From the NCBI RefSeq assembly GCF_007991495.1, contig NZ_BJYL01000016.1, positions 62,001 through 126,000 on the forward strand: DNA of 64,000 nt. Direction: 5' to 3'. The first letter of the stretch is position 1. Each line of letters begins with the position of its first letter. A program made the position numbers and the translations under genes. Origin of the DNA: Sporosarcina luteola. Its GTDB lineage: Bacteria > Bacillota > Bacilli > Bacillales_A > Planococcaceae. The notes under the pieces were generated by a model, which was not told the DNA's origin, did no database searches, and was given only the letters and a program-made list of their open reading frames with translations. This document shows, in pieces, positions 45,982-55,079 of the stretch.

Positions 45982-46536
45982 TTATATTCTCCAATCAATC
46001 TGTACAGATGGATATTGCTCCATCATACCTGTCACTTTACCTTGCGTATAGGTATGAATTGGCTTGTTAATTTGCACGTTCAGGACAGGTTTTTGTGGTG
46101 TTGCATTGATGTTGAGTGAGCCTGGTTGGAACGACATTTGGATTTTGGTTCGTTCTGCTACAAATCGGATGCCGAGTGATTTTGGCGGTGGATAGGCGTT
46201 TTGCTTGGATATTTCGATGATCGGGTTGCCGCCGTTTTCGATTTCCATGAGTTGCTGGCCTTCTTGAGCTCTGCGTGCGATGCCTTGCATGAGTTGCTGC
46301 ATGCCGTATTGCGCGTTTTCGTCCCCTCTTCGGAGTGGCCCTTTCAAGTCGATGTCTGCGCGCACTTCGGTTGAGTCGAGGGATAATTGTGAACGAGTCG
46401 TTGACATTTCTAAAATGGCAGCAGGTTGTTCTTGGTGAATGGTCGCTTTTGGCTGCTCAATTTCTTGGATCGGTTTGTCGATTTGAAGGCCAAGAATGCC
46501 GGATGTTGTTTGAATTAGAAGTTGTGGGATATTCAT
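45982..46536 (-). CDS. yviE: YviE-like flagellar locus protein (DUF6470)
   Basis: From the ATG at 46536 the protein has 184 residues (MNIPQLLIQTTSGILGLQID). Sequence and place between flgL and fliW identify YviE. It is soluble, with a middle segment GMQQLMQGIARRAQEGQQL and C-terminal beta-rich part. Role unknown; it is co-inherited with hook-associated genes. The cassette at 44.4-45.9 kb is inserted directly downstream. Confidence 0.85.
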   Translation of the reverse strand: MNIPQLLIQTTSGILGLQIDKPIQEIEQPKATIHQEQPAAILEMSTTRSQLSLDSTEVRADIDLKGPLRRGDENAQYGMQQLMQGIARRAQEGQQLMEIENGGNPIIEISKQNAYPPPKSLGIRFVAERTKIQMSFQPGSLNINATPQKPVLNVQINKPIHTYTQGKVTGMMEQYPSVQIDWRI

Positions 46537-46553
46537 TCGCTTCACCTTTTAGA

Positions 46554-46582
46554 AAAGCGTTTGGTATAGGACCAAACGCTTT
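46554..46582 (-). other. Intra-operon hairpin between flgL and yviE
   Basis: AAAGCGTTTGGT and ACCAAACGCTTT form a perfect 12-bp stem with a five-base loop. A short TTTT follows on the minus strand, so it may partly terminate or set differential mRNA stability. Confidence 0.65.
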
Positions 46583-46589
46583 GAGTTTA

Positions 46590-47477
46590 TTATCTTAAGA
46601 AATCTACTAGAGATGGTTGTATGATCCTTGCGCCGACGGATAGGGCTGCACGGTGGACCGATTCTTGTGTGATCATTTCCGTGATGACTTTTTCGTAGTC
46701 GATGTCTTCGTTTTCGGACATCTGTTTTTTCGAAATGACTTCTTGGCTGTCGAGACGGTTTTCCATCATTTCAGCGCGGTTTTGTCGAGCGCCGATGTCT
46801 GCGCGCTCTTCTAGGACTAGATTTTGCTTGGTGTCTATTTCCGCTAAAAATCCACCTATCGTTTCCCCAGTAACTTTATTATCTTTGACATCTGTAATAA
46901 TTTTACTCATCATGTCATCTATAGCACTAAATAGATCATGGCCTTTTGTATTCACTACAAGTTCGACGCCATCGAAAACCTCAATGGAAACGTCTTTTTT
47001 AATACCTGTATTGTCATTCTCATCCGTCAAAACACCGTCTTTATAGAGCGGCGAACCAGTATTCGTTCCTGAGAATAGATATTTGTCACCGACTTTTGTG
47101 TTAGCCAAGTCCTGTATTTGTTTTTGGAGCTGTTCGATTTCTTTAAGGATTTTCTCCCTATCCTCTTGCGTCTTCGTGTCATTCGCAGCATCTGTCGTAA
47201 GTTCTTGAAGGCGTTTTAACGCTTCTCCCACGTGGTCCAGTGCATCGTCTGACGTGTCTAACCAGTTGTGGACTTCTCCAAGGTTACGCTTGTATTGGTC
47301 CACTTTGTCAACTTGCATGCGGTAGGCCATGCCCTTCATCGCGACGACCGGGTCGTCAGAAGGACGGTTCACTTTGCTTCCTGTCACTAACTGGTCCTGT
47401 AGCTTGCCCATTTTATTGTAGCTAGTCGATAAATTTCGAAGCATATTGTTTGAAAGCATAGATTGTGTAACACGCAT
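46590..47477 (-). CDS. flgL: Flagellar hook-associated protein 3
   Basis: The 295-residue protein has the flagellin-like N-terminus MRVTQSMLSNNMLRNLSTSY and C-terminus AALSVGARIIQPSLVDFLR. FlgL joins the hook-filament junction to flagellin. It follows flgK by 18 bases in the same operon. Confidence 0.95.
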   Translation of the reverse strand: MRVTQSMLSNNMLRNLSTSYNKMGKLQDQLVTGSKVNRPSDDPVVAMKGMAYRMQVDKVDQYKRNLGEVHNWLDTSDDALDHVGEALKRLQELTTDAANDTKTQEDREKILKEIEQLQKQIQDLANTKVGDKYLFSGTNTGSPLYKDGVLTDENDNTGIKKDVSIEVFDGVELVVNTKGHDLFSAIDDMMSKIITDVKDNKVTGETIGGFLAEIDTKQNLVLEERADIGARQNRAEMMENRLDSQEVISKKQMSENEDIDYEKVITEMITQESVHRAALSVGARIIQPSLVDFLR

Positions 47478-47495
47478 TTAATTTCTTCCTCCCTA

Positions 47496-49013
47496 TTATC
47501 TGCCGCCAACGCCCATCCCATTGATGATTTTATCCAACGTTTCATCAATGACGGTAATCATTCTTGCGGATGCGTTGTAAGCTTGCTGGAACTGAATCAT
47601 GTTTGTCATTTCTTCATCCAATGAAACCGAGCTGATGGAAGCACGGCGGTGTTCGACGGCTCCTAGTAGAGTTGCTGTGTTAAATGCTAGTTTTTCAGCT
47701 TGTTGCCCGTCGACGCCTAGTTGGCCGATGATACCTTGGAAGTATGACTGGACAGTAGCACCGTCAATAAGTTCTGTGAATTGCATTCCCGCTAGTTTTT
47801 TGGCTATATTTCCGTTACCTTCTTCTTTCCCGTTTTTTGAATCAGAAGCTGCAACAAGTGATGGATCTTTTTCAAAGTCTGCATTTATAGTAATTTTACC
47901 CGCTGTCAATTCATTATCTTTAAAAACAAAGAAATCATCCCGGCCTGGATCTCCGTTCAAATCACTGCCGCTCCCATGAATTTCGTTAAATTTATTTGCA
48001 AATGCCAAAGCCATTTCATCCAACTTAGCAAGCATGTCCGGATAAAGTCCCTCGGGCCCATTTGCACCTTCAACCCCATATGAATTCATAAGTGATTTCA
48101 ATTTACCAACATCTAACAATTCATCATGTGGAATAGTTTGCGTTCCACCGCCAGGTAGTTCGACAGATAATCCCTCAACACCGTTTTTCGGGTTAAGCGT
48201 AGAAGGATTTGTTGTAAGTTTAGCAAATTGATTTCCGTTAACTAAAGACACAGTGGCGCCATTTTTCATTTTTAACGATACTGTCACAGACCCTTCTGCA
48301 ATATGTAATGCACGTCCGCCCGAAGGTTCATAGTTAAGCTCTATTGGTAAGTATTGTGAAAGTTGATCTAATAGTACGTCACGTGAATCATATAAGTCGT
48401 TCGGTAAGTAGCCGTTCGGCTCGACTTCGGAGATTTGGCGGTTTAATTCCCCAATTTGCTGTAAGAGTGAATTAATATCTTTTGTGCCGACTTCTTGTTC
48501 TTTGCCGATATTATTTTGAATTTCCGTTAAGGAATTGTACATATAGTTAAATGAATCAGCGACTGCCTGTCCACGTTGGATGACAACTTTACGTGCACCG
48601 CCGTTATCTGGGTTAACCGCAAGGTCATTTAAAGACTGCCAGAACACACTTAGTGATTTTTGCATTCCGTAATTGGATGGTTCATTCAATATGTCTTCCA
48701 TCTGTGAGATGGATTTCGATCTCGATTCCCAATACCCAAGCTTATTCGATTCCTGTCTATATTGCTGGTCGACGAACGAGTCGCGGATCCGTTGAATTGA
48801 ACCTGCTTCGACACCTGTTCCAAGGAATCCAGGCATCGTCGGCGTGTTAAGACCGACGCCAGGGAATCCTGCTGTTGCTTGCATATTAACACGTTGCCGC
48901 GAGTAGCCAAGTGTGTTGGCGTTACTGATGTTGTGTCCAGTTGTATAGAGCGCGGATTGTTGGGTGTAGAGTCCGCGTTTGTTTGTTTCGAGTCCCATGA
49001 ATGTGGAGCGCAT
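47496..49013 (-). CDS. flgK: Flagellar hook-associated protein 1
   Basis: The 505-residue protein starts MRSTFMGLETNKRGLYTQQS and contains GHNISNANTLGYSRQRV, the rod/hook-family motif. The C-terminus (YNASARMITVIDETLDKI) is also typical. FlgK forms the first ring of the hook-filament junction. AAGGAGG precedes the start. Confidence 0.96.
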   Translation of the reverse strand: MRSTFMGLETNKRGLYTQQSALYTTGHNISNANTLGYSRQRVNMQATAGFPGVGLNTPTMPGFLGTGVEAGSIQRIRDSFVDQQYRQESNKLGYWESRSKSISQMEDILNEPSNYGMQKSLSVFWQSLNDLAVNPDNGGARKVVIQRGQAVADSFNYMYNSLTEIQNNIGKEQEVGTKDINSLLQQIGELNRQISEVEPNGYLPNDLYDSRDVLLDQLSQYLPIELNYEPSGGRALHIAEGSVTVSLKMKNGATVSLVNGNQFAKLTTNPSTLNPKNGVEGLSVELPGGGTQTIPHDELLDVGKLKSLMNSYGVEGANGPEGLYPDMLAKLDEMALAFANKFNEIHGSGSDLNGDPGRDDFFVFKDNELTAGKITINADFEKDPSLVAASDSKNGKEEGNGNIAKKLAGMQFTELIDGATVQSYFQGIIGQLGVDGQQAEKLAFNTATLLGAVEHRRASISSVSLDEEMTNMIQFQQAYNASARMITVIDETLDKIINGMGVGGR

Positions 49014-49024
49014 GTTGTTCCTCC

Positions 49025-49522
49025 TTAGGCTTGTGAGTCGAAATTCGGTATGTCCTTCGTCTCTTTTCTGCCGGTGATTTCAGTTTTTGAGTAAGTGGCC
49101 GATTCCGGACGTGGGCGGACCATGTCCAGCGACAGATTCACGAATTGAAGGGATTGGTAGGTCAGTTTTTGGTTTAGGTCGTTTTGCCATTTCAATTCAT
49201 GAATCGCATGCAGGAGACGGTCCTTCGCCTCCACAAGTTGTTTGTTGTCCGGTTCGGGAGCTGCTTCGATCAGATTGGCGATTGTCGGGTTCATCGGTAC
49301 AGGACGTCCTTGTCCTTTGAGGTATGCGATAACCGCTTTTTGCCGGTCTTTGTCCATTTGGACGATGGCGGCAAGGTGAGCCTGCTCGTCTTTTAGCAGC
49401 TGGTCAATGCCGTTCATGTCGCCATTTTTAATGAGTGCCGTTTTTTCGTTTGCGATGCGCAGCAGGCTCTTATGCAGTTTTTCCAAGTTGTCGAGTATGG
49501 AAAGAATTGTTTCGATGGACAT
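49025..49522 (-). CDS. flgN: FlgN-family export chaperone
   Basis: This 165-residue helical protein (LDNLEKLHKSLLRIANEKTA) lies between flgM and flgK, the position of YvyG/FlgN. FlgN carries FlgK and FlgL to the export gate. AGGGG precedes the ATG. Confidence 0.88.
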   Translation of the reverse strand: MSIETILSILDNLEKLHKSLLRIANEKTALIKNGDMNGIDQLLKDEQAHLAAIVQMDKDRQKAVIAYLKGQGRPVPMNPTIANLIEAAPEPDNKQLVEAKDRLLHAIHELKWQNDLNQKLTYQSLQFVNLSLDMVRPRPESATYSKTEITGRKETKDIPNFDSQA

Positions 49523-49546
49523 AGGGATCCCCTGCTTTCATCTTCG

Positions 49547-49810
49547 TTAGTTTTTATAGTACTTGATCAAGCTAGCAGCGAGTTTTTCCGGTTCTACTTT
49601 ATAAGTACCGGCTTCGACTTGCGCTTTCAGCTGTTGTACGCGTTCGTTACGTTCAAGCGTCACTGGTGATGTTTCGGAAAGTTGCTTCGCCTGCTGTGAA
49701 ATTTCAAGTTTGTCTGTTTTGACTTTAGGCTGTTCTTTCGCTTGTTCCGCTTTCAGTTGGTTTGTTCGGTACGGGTTGACTGGCGGGATGTTAATTTTAT
49801 TTATTTTCAT
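49547..49810 (-). CDS. flgM: Anti-sigma-D factor FlgM
   Basis: From the ATG at 49810 (AAAGGAG upstream) the protein has 87 residues: MKINKINIPPVNPYRTNQLK at the start and VEPEKLAASLIKYYKN at the sigma-binding end. FlgM holds SigD inactive until the hook is complete. A sigma-D promoter directly upstream gives negative feedback. Confidence 0.93.
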   Translation of the reverse strand: MKINKINIPPVNPYRTNQLKAEQAKEQPKVKTDKLEISQQAKQLSETSPVTLERNERVQQLKAQVEAGTYKVEPEKLAASLIKYYKN

Positions 49811-49848
49811 CGTCTCGCTCCTTTCGGTTGATGATGCCATTACTTTAT

Positions 49849-49875
49849 ATTTCGGCAGATTTGTGACAAGGTTTA
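49849..49875 (-). promoter_or_regulatory. Sigma-D promoter of flgM
   Basis: TAAA, 15 bases, GCCGAAAT on the minus strand, ~40 bases ahead of flgM. It would also drive flgN-flgK-flgL-yviE. Confidence 0.85.
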
Positions 49876-49951
49876 GGGTCTTTTGTAGGAAAACATGGAT
49901 TGTGCTTTTTGCAGGGGGAGTCCTGTCTATATTATTTCCTTAAAAGGGAAG

Positions 49952-49979
49952 AAAAAACCGACGTTGGATGTCGGTTTTT
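49952..49979 (-). terminator. Terminator of the comFA-comFC-yvyF transcript
   Basis: AAAACCGAC and GTCGGTTTT pair around a six-base loop, with T runs on both sides. It separates the competence genes from flgM. Confidence 0.9.
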
Positions 49980-49983
49980 GGAT

Positions 49984-50075
49984 TATGCGTGATTTTGCTG
50001 ATATATGCGTGTTCGCACAGATTTATGCTTATCTGGCCGTAGTTATGCTTGATTCTTAGGGTTTATGCGTTTTTA
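49984..50075. repeat. Degenerate tandem array, 20-bp units
   Basis: Five units start with TATGCGT or TATGCTT at intervals of exactly 20 bases; the remaining 13 bases of each unit vary. The array lies between the yvyF stop codon and its terminator, so it is transcribed in the 3' untranslated region. Confidence 0.75.
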
Positions 50076-50080
50076 GACGA

Positions 50081-50497
50081 CTATTTCTTTTTTCGATCAG
50101 CCAAGTACGTTCCAGTATCGCTTTTCGTTACAGCTTCGCGAAATTCTTGGGCGGCTTCGAATTGACGTAGTCCGCTTTTGAGGTCGTCTGTGCAGCTAAT
50201 GCAAAGCTTCCCTTGCGTCGTTAGCTTGCCGCAGTTGTCGCATGGGTAGCCGAGGTTCGGGAACAGTGCTGGCTGTAGGCGGCCTTTTCTCACCCATTTA
50301 TGAAGCAATGTTTCAGTGACGCCCGTTACTTCGACGATTCTTTCGATTGTCGCGGCACGGTTTTCACGTCTTCTTAGGAAACGATATACTTCCTCGTACA
50401 TTTCTTCTTCTCCGCGTGCGCATTTGGCGCATACTTCGCGGATGCCTGTGTAATTGAAAAAGTCCCCGCATGTGGGGCAATTTTTTAGTTCTGCCAT
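50081..50497 (-). CDS. yvyF: YvyF-like flagellar operon protein with zinc fingers
   Basis: The 138-residue protein has paired cysteines at both ends of a helical domain: CPTCGDFF...CAKCARG at the start and CDNCGKL...CISCTDD later. A MerR-like turn (TGVTETLLHKWVRKGRL) lies between. This is the TIGR03826/YvyF type found between comFC and flgM. Its function is not established; a regulatory DNA- or RNA-binding role is suggested by the zinc ribbons. Confidence 0.87.
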   Translation of the reverse strand: MAELKNCPTCGDFFNYTGIREVCAKCARGEEEMYEEVYRFLRRRENRAATIERIVEVTGVTETLLHKWVRKGRLQPALFPNLGYPCDNCGKLTTQGKLCISCTDDLKSGLRQFEAAQEFREAVTKSDTGTYLADRKKK

Positions 50498-50509
50498 GTT
50501 GGCTTCCTC

Positions 50510-51121
50510 CTATCGTTCTGCACGGATGAGCGTAACTGCCTTCACTCGTTCGGCGCCTGCTTCCTTCAAGGCGGATGCGGCGTGCCGGAGTGTCGTGCCT
50601 GTTGTGAAAATGTCATCGACGAGTATGTATGTCGTTTTTCGGATGATGCTTTCGGGTTTTATTGTGAATAAAGGGCGCATCGCTAGGCGTTCTTCCTTTG
50701 TTTTCTCCCCCATTACTTCGGTGTTCGTTTTTTCAAGCAAGTCTTCGAATGGGATCTTTGCCGCTTTCAACAATTCATCGATATGCGCAAAGGTCCGCTC
50801 GATTTTCTTTGCTGGATGCATTGGGATCGGAACGATGATTGCGTCTTTCCGTTTCAGTTCGCTCCGTAATTCATTCGCAAATATTCCCGCGAGCGCGACG
50901 TCTTGCAGAAATTTGTATTGGTGCAGATATTCGCGCATCGATTCGTTGTATGTGTAAATGGAAGTGACATGATCGATGATGTCACCTTCTTCTTTTATGT
51001 CGACACGTTCGAACGTTTTTGAACAGCTTTCGCAAATTAAAGTTGTTTTTTCGATGGCAATTAATGACTGCCATGTTGGATTGGAAGCAAGCTGCTGTTC
51101 ACAGAGCAAGCACTGTTTCAT
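50510..51121 (-). CDS. comFC: Competence protein ComFC, phosphoribosyltransferase-like
   Basis: The 203-residue protein has an N-terminal zinc finger (CLLCEQQL...CESCSKTF) and a C-terminal type I phosphoribosyltransferase motif (YILVDDIFTTGTTL). ComFC/GntX-type proteins are needed for natural transformation together with ComFA. Its ATG overlaps the comFA stop by four bases (ATGA), so translation is coupled. Confidence 0.94.
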   Translation of the reverse strand: MKQCLLCEQQLASNPTWQSLIAIEKTTLICESCSKTFERVDIKEEGDIIDHVTSIYTYNESMREYLHQYKFLQDVALAGIFANELRSELKRKDAIIVPIPMHPAKKIERTFAHIDELLKAAKIPFEDLLEKTNTEVMGEKTKEERLAMRPLFTIKPESIIRKTTYILVDDIFTTGTTLRHAASALKEAGAERVKAVTLIRAER

Positions 51122-52497
51122 GCATGGACGCCCCCTTTATTCAACTTTTGAATTTCAGCTTTCGCCTCATCCATTGCGTACGTGACGCCGTTATGAAAGA
51201 GGGTGAAATCGCCTGTCGGGTAATCGACGGAACGCCCGACCCGGCCGCCGATCTGGATGAGGGCGCCTTTGTCGAAGATTTGCTGTTCGGCGCCGACGAC
51301 TGCGACTTGGACGTTTTGGATTGTAATGCCCCGTTCTAGAATTGTTGTTGTGAGCAGCCCGGGAAGTTCTTTATTGCGCAGCGCTTGGACATGCTCTTTG
51401 CGATCTGGATGCGACGCATGGACAGAGCGGATGCGTGGATCGAGCAGTTGGAATAAAGGCTCCGCTTCCTCCATTAAACCGATGTGATGGAAGAAGATGA
51501 GGAAAGGTTCTTTTCGTGCAAGTCGTTCTTTTGTCCATTTTAAAAGTTTTTCAGGTAGTTTTCCTTTTCTAATTTGCTTTTCATAGTTCCATAGCGGTTC
51601 ATAAGACGGTTCAGGCAGTGGGTAGCCATGGTAGCGGCGGTTGATGATTGAGACGAAGCCTGTCCGTTTTATTGTTGTGAGCAGTTGATCCGACGGGGTT
51701 GCGGTGACGTAATGGACGGGCGCACCCGGTTTCACCGCTTTTTGGACGGCTCGTTGTAATGTCTCGTCCGCTTTATACGGGAATGCGTCTGCTTCGTCGA
51801 CATAGACGGCATCAAATGCGTGCCGGAATCGGTACAGCTGATGGGTTGTGGCTAGGATAAGCTGGGACGCTTCCATCGTCGGCTGCGCGCCTCCGTATAG
51901 CGATTCGACTTTTGTTTCCGGGAATGCAGCTTTCAGGCGCGGTTCAAGTTCAAGTATGACGTCGACGCGTGGGGCTGCAACGCAGACGCGTTTCCCTTCG
52001 GTTATTAGCTTATGTATTGGCGGGAAAAGGATTTCGGTTTTCCCGGAACCGCAAACTGCATAGATGAGATGGGATTTTTGTTGTTCTTGGCTGTTGGTCA
52101 GTTCATCTGACGCTTTTTGCTGATGCGGTGTGAGTGTTCCTTGCCAGGCGAGGGTATGTTTTGTCGGGTATGTCGGTGGTTCGCCATTCCAAATAATGAG
52201 TTCAGTGCAGGACGAAACGCGCCCCATTTTTATGCATTGCCTGCAATAGGAACATGGCCCTTCACATTTTGCGCAATGGAATGTTGTGAAGCGTGATGGG
52301 TCTTCGTTTTCACAACGGTTGCAGACGTGTCGCTTTTGCTTCATGAAAGCTGGAGTTGTTTCAATCCCTTTGATTGTTTGGATATGTCCTGCATCGATAT
52401 GGGCGTCAATTTCTTCGCGCAGAAAAGGGGTGTGCAGGCGCAGCCAAATGCGGCCGTTCAGGAAGTCCCTGATCGCCGGATTGAATGGTTTTGCCAT
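51118..52497 (-). CDS. comFA: Late competence ATPase ComFA
   Basis: The 459-residue superfamily 2 helicase-like protein has an N-terminal four-Cys zinc finger region (CNRCENED, CAKCEGPCSYC), Walker A AVCGSGKTEI, DEAD-type VYVDEADAFP and motif VI IGGRVGRSVD. ComFA drives uptake of single-stranded DNA in transformation. In B. subtilis comFB lies between comFA and comFC; here it is absent from that place. Confidence 0.95.
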   Translation of the reverse strand: MAKPFNPAIRDFLNGRIWLRLHTPFLREEIDAHIDAGHIQTIKGIETTPAFMKQKRHVCNRCENEDPSRFTTFHCAKCEGPCSYCRQCIKMGRVSSCTELIIWNGEPPTYPTKHTLAWQGTLTPHQQKASDELTNSQEQQKSHLIYAVCGSGKTEILFPPIHKLITEGKRVCVAAPRVDVILELEPRLKAAFPETKVESLYGGAQPTMEASQLILATTHQLYRFRHAFDAVYVDEADAFPYKADETLQRAVQKAVKPGAPVHYVTATPSDQLLTTIKRTGFVSIINRRYHGYPLPEPSYEPLWNYEKQIRKGKLPEKLLKWTKERLARKEPFLIFFHHIGLMEEAEPLFQLLDPRIRSVHASHPDRKEHVQALRNKELPGLLTTTILERGITIQNVQVAVVGAEQQIFDKGALIQIGGRVGRSVDYPTGDFTLFHNGVTYAMDEAKAEIQKLNKGGVHA

Positions 52498-52600
52498 GTA
52501 TCACACCCCCAGTTTGTTTTTGGAAAATGCTATGGTCGCGGTGAAGCTGCTATTTACTAGATAAGAGATTGACGCGCTGAATGCCTTTGACAATATAGAG

Positions 52601-52797
52601 AAATGATTGAGCCGGTTTGTGATTTATTGAGCCGTTCTTGAATTAAATGAGCCGTTGGGCAATTAAATGAGCCGTTCTCGAATTAAACTAGCCGTTGCAC
52701 GATTTAATGAGCCGTTCTTGAATTAAACGAGCCGTTGCGCGATTTAATGAGCCGTTGTCCGATTAAATGAGCCGTTCTCGAATTAAATGAGCCCCCG
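52601..52797. repeat. Degenerate tandem array, 20-bp units
   Basis: Nine to ten units of 20 bp share the core GAGCCGTT followed by a variable six bases and ATT(A/T)AA. TTCTCGA/TTCTTGA and TTGCACG-like versions partly alternate. The array fills the space between degV and comFA. I see no promoter with certainty inside it, although comFA must be transcribed from this region. Confidence 0.85.
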
Positions 52798-52805
52798 CAT
52801 CATGC

Positions 52806-53645
52806 TCACCGCTTCACCCATCCAAGCCCCATTGATCCTTCGCCTAGATGCGTGCCGATGACTGGGCCGAAGTGGCTGATTGTGAAGTCGATGTCAGGTA
52901 GGCGTTCTGATAGTTCTTGCCGCCATGCTTCCGCTTCTTCTGGGCGGTTTGCATGGATGATTGCTGCTTCCAGTGGCAACTTTTCCGCGTCCTCCGCTAG
53001 CATGTCCGCGATTCGTTTCATCGCTTTTTTGCGTGTGCGGATCTTTTCGAATGGGACGATCACTTTATTGTGGAAATGAAGGATTGGCTTCACTTGGAGT
53101 AGGCCTCCAATCAATGCTTGTGCGCTCGACAATCTACCGCCGCGCTGCAAATGTGCGAGGTCGTCCGCCATGAAGTAGGCGCGCATCGTCTTTTTCATTT
53201 CATTGAGCTCTGCCATGATTTCGTCGGGCGTTGCACCCTCTTTTGCCATTTTTGCGGCGCGGATGACGTAAAATCCTTGGATATAGCATGAAAGTTCCGA
53301 GTCGAAAGCGCGCACATCGATGCCTTCTGTCATTTCACCTGCTTGCACTGCGCCGGCGTAAGTGCCGCTAATGCCGCTCGATAGATGAATGGAAATGATG
53401 GCTTCATGTTCTTCTTTCAACGATTTGAACAGTTCGACGAATTTACCGAGTGGCGGCTGGGATGTTTTTGGGAGTGGGCCTTCCCCACGCACTTTCTCGT
53501 AAAAATCATCCGTCGTCAAATCGACTTCCTCTTCATAGGCATGTCCATCGATCGTCACTGTCAATGGAATGGTGTGGATATTCAACTCTTCCACTATGTC
53601 TGGCGGCAAATATGCCGTACTATCCGTTACAATTGCTGTTTTCAC
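52806..53645 (-). CDS. degV: DegV family fatty-acid-binding protein
   Basis: The 279-residue protein starts KTAIVTDSTAYLPPDIVEEL, and the conserved LSSGISGTYAGAVQA and GRLSSAQALIGGLL segments identify DegV. These proteins bind fatty acids; several act as FakB subunits delivering them to FakA kinase. In B. subtilis the equivalent at this place is YviA/DegV. Single gene ahead of comFA. Confidence 0.92.
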   Translation of the reverse strand: MKTAIVTDSTAYLPPDIVEELNIHTIPLTVTIDGHAYEEEVDLTTDDFYEKVRGEGPLPKTSQPPLGKFVELFKSLKEEHEAIISIHLSSGISGTYAGAVQAGEMTEGIDVRAFDSELSCYIQGFYVIRAAKMAKEGATPDEIMAELNEMKKTMRAYFMADDLAHLQRGGRLSSAQALIGGLLQVKPILHFHNKVIVPFEKIRTRKKAMKRIADMLAEDAEKLPLEAAIIHANRPEEAEAWRQELSERLPDIDFTISHFGPVIGTHLGEGSMGLGWVKR

Positions 53646-53711
53646 TACTTATCAACTCCTGCCTTACATTCTACTTTATAAGCAGGTGAATTGAAAAGCC
53701 CGATGAGTTCA

Positions 53712-54944
53712 TCAATCAATCATTTCTGCCCAACGGTTGGATTCCAATGAAAATCTGCTTAGTTCCTCTTTCGTAACGCCTAATTGATTGCCAAGTTGAT
53801 TGATCCGCTCCCAGTCGAACCGTTCGGTGGCAACGGCCAGGTCGAGATAGGGTCTCATGCTTGTTCGCTTGCCTATTAACGTCTTCGCTACTTCTTCGGA
53901 CAAGGGGAACTTCGGCAGAATGTCTTCCCATTTTTGCTTCAAGATGACGTCGAGCAAAGAAAACAGGCCGACAAAGAAGTATTCATCACTATTCGGGCGG
54001 CCCGTATGGATGGCGACAAGCTCACACATTTTTGCCCGGGTCATGGAAAAGGACACTAAAGCCTTAACCCGCCCGTTTGATGTACTGTCACTTATTTCCT
54101 GAAGCATCAATATGCGCAGCCATTTCCGCAATTCACGCATTCCGATGAGCACGATTGCCTGTTTCACAGAACTGACGCTTTTCGGAACGCCGAAATGCAT
54201 CGTATTGATGAGTCGCAGCAGTTTGTATGTAAGTGAGATGTCATGAAGGATCAGCTGTGCGATTTCATCGATGTTTGGGTCGTCTTCATTCAGCTTGCCA
54301 ATGACTTGCATATGTAAATTCAAATTCGATGGAATTTCAATGCCTTTTATAATTTCAGGCTTGGCAAAGAAGTAACCTTGGAATAGATCGTATCCACTTT
54401 TGATTGCTGATTTGAACTGTGCTTCTGTCTCGATTTTTTCCGCGAGCATTGTAATATGCGGATATTCTTTAATGAACGATTCGATTGTCCGTCTTCCCTC
54501 TTCATCGACCGCCAGGAAGTCCACTTTTACGTAATCGATCAGATTAAACAGTTCAGTATGTATGGCGTATTGGTCCTGCAGGATGAAGTCATCGAGAGCA
54601 AGTTGGAATCCCGCCTCTTTAATCTCCCGAATTCTACTGATCAAAGCCGGCGTAATTTCGACGTTCTCTAAAATTTCAACGACGACACAATTAGGCGTCA
54701 GGCTCGAAAAAATGTCCTTTGTAAGCAATTCTCCCGAAAAATTGACGAAGGACTTTGATGATCCTGAGACTTTGTCGATGCCGATCGACAGGAACGTGTT
54801 GATGAGCAATTGGATTGTAGCCCGTGATGGGTCGATATCCGGGAAGCTATTTTTTTCGCTATTGCGATACAGCAACTCGTACCCGAAAATCCGCCCTTCC
54901 CTATCCAATATTGGCTGCCTGCCTACGAATATATGAAACTCCAT
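53712..54944 (-). CDS. EAL-HDOD two-domain signalling protein (YuxH type)
   Basis: From the ATG at 54944 (GAGGTGGGG upstream) the protein has 410 residues. The N-terminal EAL-like domain (~1-195) reads YELLYRNSE where active enzymes have EALLR, but keeps FVNFSG, VVEILENVE, ALDDF and YVKVDF. The C-terminal half is an HDOD domain (~200-390, LLRLINTMHFG). Such proteins, known as YuxH in Bacillus, are thought to respond to c-di-GMP or act as scaffolds; catalysis is doubtful. It is divergent from the enoyl-CoA hydratase gene. Confidence 0.85.
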   Translation of the reverse strand: MEFHIFVGRQPILDREGRIFGYELLYRNSEKNSFPDIDPSRATIQLLINTFLSIGIDKVSGSSKSFVNFSGELLTKDIFSSLTPNCVVVEILENVEITPALISRIREIKEAGFQLALDDFILQDQYAIHTELFNLIDYVKVDFLAVDEEGRRTIESFIKEYPHITMLAEKIETEAQFKSAIKSGYDLFQGYFFAKPEIIKGIEIPSNLNLHMQVIGKLNEDDPNIDEIAQLILHDISLTYKLLRLINTMHFGVPKSVSSVKQAIVLIGMRELRKWLRILMLQEISDSTSNGRVKALVSFSMTRAKMCELVAIHTGRPNSDEYFFVGLFSLLDVILKQKWEDILPKFPLSEEVAKTLIGKRTSMRPYLDLAVATERFDWERINQLGNQLGVTKEELSRFSLESNRWAEMID

Positions 54945-55079
54945 TTCCCCACCTCGCAATGCTTCGAGTATACCAAAATTAGTTCAGTTTTACTAATAAT
55001 TTTCTAACTATTTTCATAGCGATAAGTTTGGAAAAGTGATAAGTTTATAATAAGTCGAGGCAAAAATGGGGGTACTGAA

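Noticed and set aside
52601-52797. CRISPR array
   Set aside because: The period is 20 bp with an 8-bp core; there are no unique spacers of CRISPR length and no cas genes in the window.
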